In this document: positions 60,999 to 64,000 of the stretch, in pieces | How positions within the stretch are numbered: the first letter of the stretch is position 1 | How the letters are laid out: each line of letters starts with the position of its first letter | Source of the DNA: G051132615 sp051132615 | GTDB taxonomy: Bacteria > Pseudomonadota > Gammaproteobacteria > Burkholderiales > Neisseriaceae | DNA length: 64,000 nucleotides | Assembly (NCBI RefSeq): GCF_051132615.1 | Contig: NZ_CP152375.1 | Span: forward strand, 682,001-746,000 | Reading direction: 5' to 3' | Made by a program: the position numbers and the translations under genes | The notes under the pieces: generated by a model | Told to the model about the DNA's origin: nothing | What the model saw: the letters and a program-made list of their open reading frames with translations, nothing else | The model's database searches: none

Positions 60999-62183
60999 TT
61001 ATACCTTACTTAAGTAGGTTTCGGTAATGGCTGCCCATAATGCAGCACCGGGAATAATGTTTTGATCATTAAAATCATATCCAGGGTTATGAACTGGGCA
61101 ACCATTCACACCTGCGGTGCCATTGCCAACAAAAAAGTAACTACCTTGGGGATGTGCTTCTAACATAAAGGCAAAGTCTTCACTGGCCATAAAAGGGTCG
61201 CTGTTGTCATGGCATTTTTCGGAGCCAAAAAGCGCACAGGCCACGTTATAGGCAAAGTCGGTTTCTTCATCACCATTAATCAATACGGGACTGCCATTTA
61301 GGTGATTGACTTGGGCTGTTGCGCCCAAGCTTTCTGCTACTTTTGTAGCAATTTCGGTGATGCGTTTTAGGGCAATTTTTCGTGCTTCATTGTCTAAGGT
61401 TCTGACAGTGATCATCAGTTTGGCTTCGTTAGGAATCACATTTGCCGCTTCACCTGCTTGTATGCTGCCCACGGTAACCACAGCAGGAGAAAACGGGTCA
61501 ATATTACGGGAAACAATGGTTTGTAATTCGTTGACAATTTGGGTAGCCGCAATCACAGTATCAACCGCTTTATGAGGGAATGCGCCATGCCCCCCAACAC
61601 CTGTCACAATTATTTGAACAGTATCGGACGAAGCCATCGTTTTGCCTTTACGAAAATAAAATTCGCCCACATTCAGCCCAGGCATATTATGCATGGCAAA
61701 AATTTTATCGCATTTGAATTCTTTAAAAAGGCCATCTTCAAGCATTTTGCTACCGCCACAAAGTAGCTCTTCTGCTGGCTGCCAAATTAAATGTAGGGTG
61801 CCATCAAAGTTTTTTGTTTGTGCCAGATATTTTGCAGCACAAAGCAGCATGGTAGTATGACCGTCATGCCCACAAAGGTGAGCGGTGCCTTCTTTGACGC
61901 TTTGCCAAGCAACACCACTGTTGTCTTGAATGGGTAAGGCATCCATTTCAGCACGAAGCCCTATTGTCTTATCGCTGTTACCAACTTTTAGTGTGGCGAC
62001 CATTCCTGTTGAAGCAAACCCTGTTTTGAGTTCATACCCCCATTCAATCATTTTGTCTGCTATTAATTGGCTGGTATTAACCTCTGTAAACCCTAATTCT
62101 GGATGTTGATGGATTGTATGACGAATATCGATAAACTCTTGTTCTAATGGTTTTATTTTGGTCAAAATATCTTTGATGCCCAT
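60999..62183 (-). CDS. M20D-family amidohydrolase
   Basis: Zinc-dependent hydrolase of the HipO/AbgB clade, acting on N-acyl amino acids (such as hippurate) or related amides. 394 residues. Metal and catalytic sites: IRHTIHQHPELGF, RAEMDALPIQ, HLCGHDGHTT, WQPAEELLCGG, and the dimerisation-domain GGHGAFPHKAVD; MASEDFAFML and HNPGYDFND at the C-terminus. AAAGGAG precedes the ATG. Cytoplasmic. First gene of the two-gene unit with the MFS transporter. Confidence 0.9.
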   Translation of the reverse strand: MGIKDILTKIKPLEQEFIDIRHTIHQHPELGFTEVNTSQLIADKMIEWGYELKTGFASTGMVATLKVGNSDKTIGLRAEMDALPIQDNSGVAWQSVKEGTAHLCGHDGHTTMLLCAAKYLAQTKNFDGTLHLIWQPAEELLCGGSKMLEDGLFKEFKCDKIFAMHNMPGLNVGEFYFRKGKTMASSDTVQIIVTGVGGHGAFPHKAVDTVIAATQIVNELQTIVSRNIDPFSPAVVTVGSIQAGEAANVIPNEAKLMITVRTLDNEARKIALKRITEIATKVAESLGATAQVNHLNGSPVLINGDEETDFAYNVACALFGSEKCHDNSDPFMASEDFAFMLEAHPQGSYFFVGNGTAGVNGCPVHNPGYDFNDQNIIPGAALWAAITETYLSKV

Positions 62184-62844
62184 GTTAACGCTCCTTTGAT
62201 GATTTATTTTATTTAATGATGATATTTTTACTCATCTATTTTTGTATTTTATGCCTGACTGAACACAAAAGTGATAGTGCTCAACAGATGAACTTTATGA
62301 ATGTAAAATTTAAGTCTAGAACTAAAGATTGAATACTTATATAGAGATGGTTCAATATTGATAAATGAATAACCCCTACACAAACAATCCAATCAGGGTA
62401 TTAAAAACACTTTTAAAATAATGATTATGCTCTTAATATAACACAAAGATATTTTTCTATCAGAAGATAAATTCTGATTTTTTGATCAAGATCATTTTTA
62501 CTGGCAAGTTGATGATTGATTGTTTATTGTGATTAAAACGGATTAAGATATTTATTTTTTAAATATCAAAAAGTTACATTTAATTTTAAGAATAATGTTT
62601 TTAAAAAAACAAACACATTATTGATTTTTTGTTATTTTTGATCAAATAGTTTTTTAAATAAAGATTCGGTTATTGATTTATAGTTGTCACTAACATTAAT
62701 GTTCAAAAACCAGATCACAACTAGAACGGTAATCGTACCAATTGTTATCTGGTTGATTATTACACTTCAATACGCACTGTTATAGCACCCTGAGTATTTA
62801 TGTTCTGTTTAGCTTGCCCAGTTTAATACACCATTATATAGCGA
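62184..62844. other. long AT-rich intergenic region
   Basis: 661 nt without a gene I can support. Contains the upstream region of the amidohydrolase and an FNR-type site; the end of the carboxymuconolactone-decarboxylase gene lies at its right, with no clear terminator. Confidence 0.45.
62482..62495. promoter_or_regulatory. FNR/ANR-like box
   Basis: TTGATCAAGATCAT matches the consensus TTGATNNNNATCAA at nine of ten fixed positions. It lies about 300 nt upstream of the amidohydrolase start, far for direct regulation, so functional use is uncertain. Confidence 0.35.
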
Positions 62845-63588
62845 CTATTGTTGCCTTCTGCTGGCCAATACTTCATTGAATATTGCAGTGGCTATTTGTG
62901 CTTGCTTTGGATTAATTGATGTACCAACAACCTCTATTAAAGCCAACATTTGTGGCTGTGTAATGCCTACGTTCAACCCCATATTCATATGTGATTGCAA
63001 CATTGGTTCAAGACCGGGCAAACTGGCTAAAGCGGCAATGGTTGCTAACTCACGTTCAGCATAGGTCAATAAGTCACTATCAAAAATATCGGCGAATAAA
63101 TGCTCTTTTAAAAATGTTTCAACCTGTGGGTTAACTGCACCAATACCCCCGCTTTTACCTGGGTCTGTACCGTTAATTAATACTTCTAATGTTGCTTTAC
63201 CCCGAGTATATTTATCGCGTGTATCATTTACTGGTGATGCAGCACGACCCTGTGTATCAACAATCCCTTGTGCTTTACGCTCATTAAGCACAGCGGTAAA
63301 TGTATTGATCCCATTTAAACTACGTGGAAAACCACTATAAGCATACATTTGTGTCAACTCATCATTAATCTCGTTGATACTCATGCCTGCATCAAGCCCT
63401 GTATTAAGCGCCACTTTAAGTTGTGCTAAGTCACCTGATGCAGTCAATGCCGCAATTTTGACCATACTTTGTTGCCTTGCATTAAGTGCTGCTGTATTTT
63501 GTTGCATCGTTTGTGCTCCTACTATGTGACTTAAACTCATCATTGAAATTAAAATTGCCACAAAAACGTGCCATATTTTTTGATTCAT
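62845..63588 (-). CDS. exported carboxymuconolactone-decarboxylase-like protein
   Basis: 247 residues with signal peptide (MNQKIWHVFVAILISMMSLSHIVGAQ). Two CMD/AhpD-type helical repeats: LTASGDLAQLKVALNTGLDAGMSINEINDELTQMYAYSGFPRSLNGI and AERELATIAALASLPGLEPMLQSHMNMGLNVGITQPQMLALIEVV. The usual CxxC redox pair of AhpD is absent (AYSGFP and SLPG in place), so a redox role is unlikely. Often paired in genomes with a cupin such as the next gene. Periplasmic location is unusual for this fold; substrate unknown. Confidence 0.85.
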   Translation of the reverse strand: MNQKIWHVFVAILISMMSLSHIVGAQTMQQNTAALNARQQSMVKIAALTASGDLAQLKVALNTGLDAGMSINEINDELTQMYAYSGFPRSLNGINTFTAVLNERKAQGIVDTQGRAASPVNDTRDKYTRGKATLEVLINGTDPGKSGGIGAVNPQVETFLKEHLFADIFDSDLLTYAERELATIAALASLPGLEPMLQSHMNMGLNVGITQPQMLALIEVVGTSINPKQAQIATAIFNEVLASRRQQ

Positions 63589-63616
63589 GACTTATTCCTA
63601 TTTAATAAATTAAACA

Positions 63617-64000
63617 TTACTTTTTATATTGCTCATCGCTGACTTTTTCTAGCCAATGAACGTTTTGTCCATTTAGATCACCTGTAACGGTTAGATGAGT
63701 CATGGTTGAATTTGGTGTAGCACCATGCCAGTGTTTGACCCCAGGGGGGCAAATAATCACATCGCCCACATGAACTTCTTTAATTTCCCCTCCCCAAACT
63801 TGGGTCCAACCAACACCTTCTGTCACAACCAGTGTTTGACCTGCTGGATGGGTGTGCCATGCTGAACGTGCACCCGCATCAAATGTGACATAAGCACCAG
63901 ATACATTAGTCGCTTGAGCAACAGGAAAAAGTGGTTGTACTTTGACACTACCTGTAAAAAACTCGGCAGGGCCTGTATAAGCAGCTTGAGAACCATTAGC
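63617..64000 (-). CDS. cupin-domain protein, cut by window end
   Basis: The frame is open from the window edge to the stop at 63617 (128 codons). Begins in the window with ANGSQAAYTGPAEFFTG. Cupin motifs: SAWHTHPAGQTLVVTEGVGW (H-x-H-P) and GDVIICPPGVKHWHGATP (P-G-x-K-H-x-H), giving two His pairs for a metal site. Resembles the single-domain cupins found next to carboxymuconolactone-decarboxylase-like proteins. The upstream start, and whether it also is exported, lies outside the window. Confidence 0.8.
   Translation of the reverse strand, partial: ANGSQAAYTGPAEFFTGSVKVQPLFPVAQATNVSGAYVTFDAGARSAWHTHPAGQTLVVTEGVGWTQVWGGEIKEVHVGDVIICPPGVKHWHGATPNSTMTHLTVTGDLNGQNVHWLEKVSDEQYKK

Overview
This AT-rich window reads as a chromosomal segment of a betaproteobacterium, either Neisseriales or an unusually AT-rich Burkholderiales. 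The main evidence is gene order: rplU-rpmA-obgE divergent from ispB; cmk-rpsA-ihfB; lapA-lapB-pyrF-ugd-hldA-hldD with a stand-alone heptose-kinase domain instead of fused HldE; and cytochrome c4-ResB-CcsA, the System II cytochrome c maturation genes. I did not notice the Neisseria-type uptake word GCCGTCTGAA. Genus cannot be set from sequence alone. Codon use is uniform and most genes are ordinary housekeeping genes.

Layout. 1-2770: accessory region with a small secreted two-repeat protein and, on the minus strand, a tandem array of polymorphic-toxin C-terminal ends and immunity genes (orphan toxin-immunity modules). 3100-7600: tgt, then three tandem DUF805 membrane paralogues that gain domains stepwise. 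7600-11700 (minus): nitronate monooxygenase, ammonium transporter, polyamine-type binding protein. 11960-19200: rppH, parE, ygfZ, an SDR, a phospholipase-D-type synthase and a YbdG-type channel. 19500-26070: pyrE, DUF4124, the divergent pgeF-rluD / bamD block, SnoaL-like, YjgR ATPase and DUF4186. 26300-36500: lapAB-pyrF-ugd-hldA-hldD followed by convergent waaL-like ligase, GT9 transferase and aroA, so LPS assembly control, core heptose supply and glycan ligation lie together; then cmk. 36500-42650: rpsA (with a structured leader), ihfB, a DUF2846-like protein, obgE/rpmA/rplU, ispB and tRNA-Arg(CCT). 42800-54600: SNase-like nuclease, small membrane protein, aqpZ, engB, cytochrome c4, ResB, CcsA, a TerC/CBS/CorC protein, Sel1-repeat protein and alaS.

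54650-59500 is the second accessory region. It holds a YdcF-like protein, a two-gene operon of a RelA/SpoT-domain protein with a C-terminal HEPN-like R-x4-H motif plus a SAM methyltransferase, a McrB-N/HNH type IV restriction gene, and a GC-richer block that folds into a multibranched RNA directly in front of a small unknown gene. The last part (59500-64000, minus) holds an MFS exporter and M20D amidohydrolase pair, and an exported carboxymuconolactone-decarboxylase-like protein next to a cupin cut by the window end.

Best candidates for undescribed biology: the RelA/SpoT-HEPN plus methyltransferase operon beside a type IV restriction gene; the multibranched structured RNA at 58900-59090; the rpsA leader, where a terminator-like loop matches a downstream segment; and the orphan toxin-immunity array.
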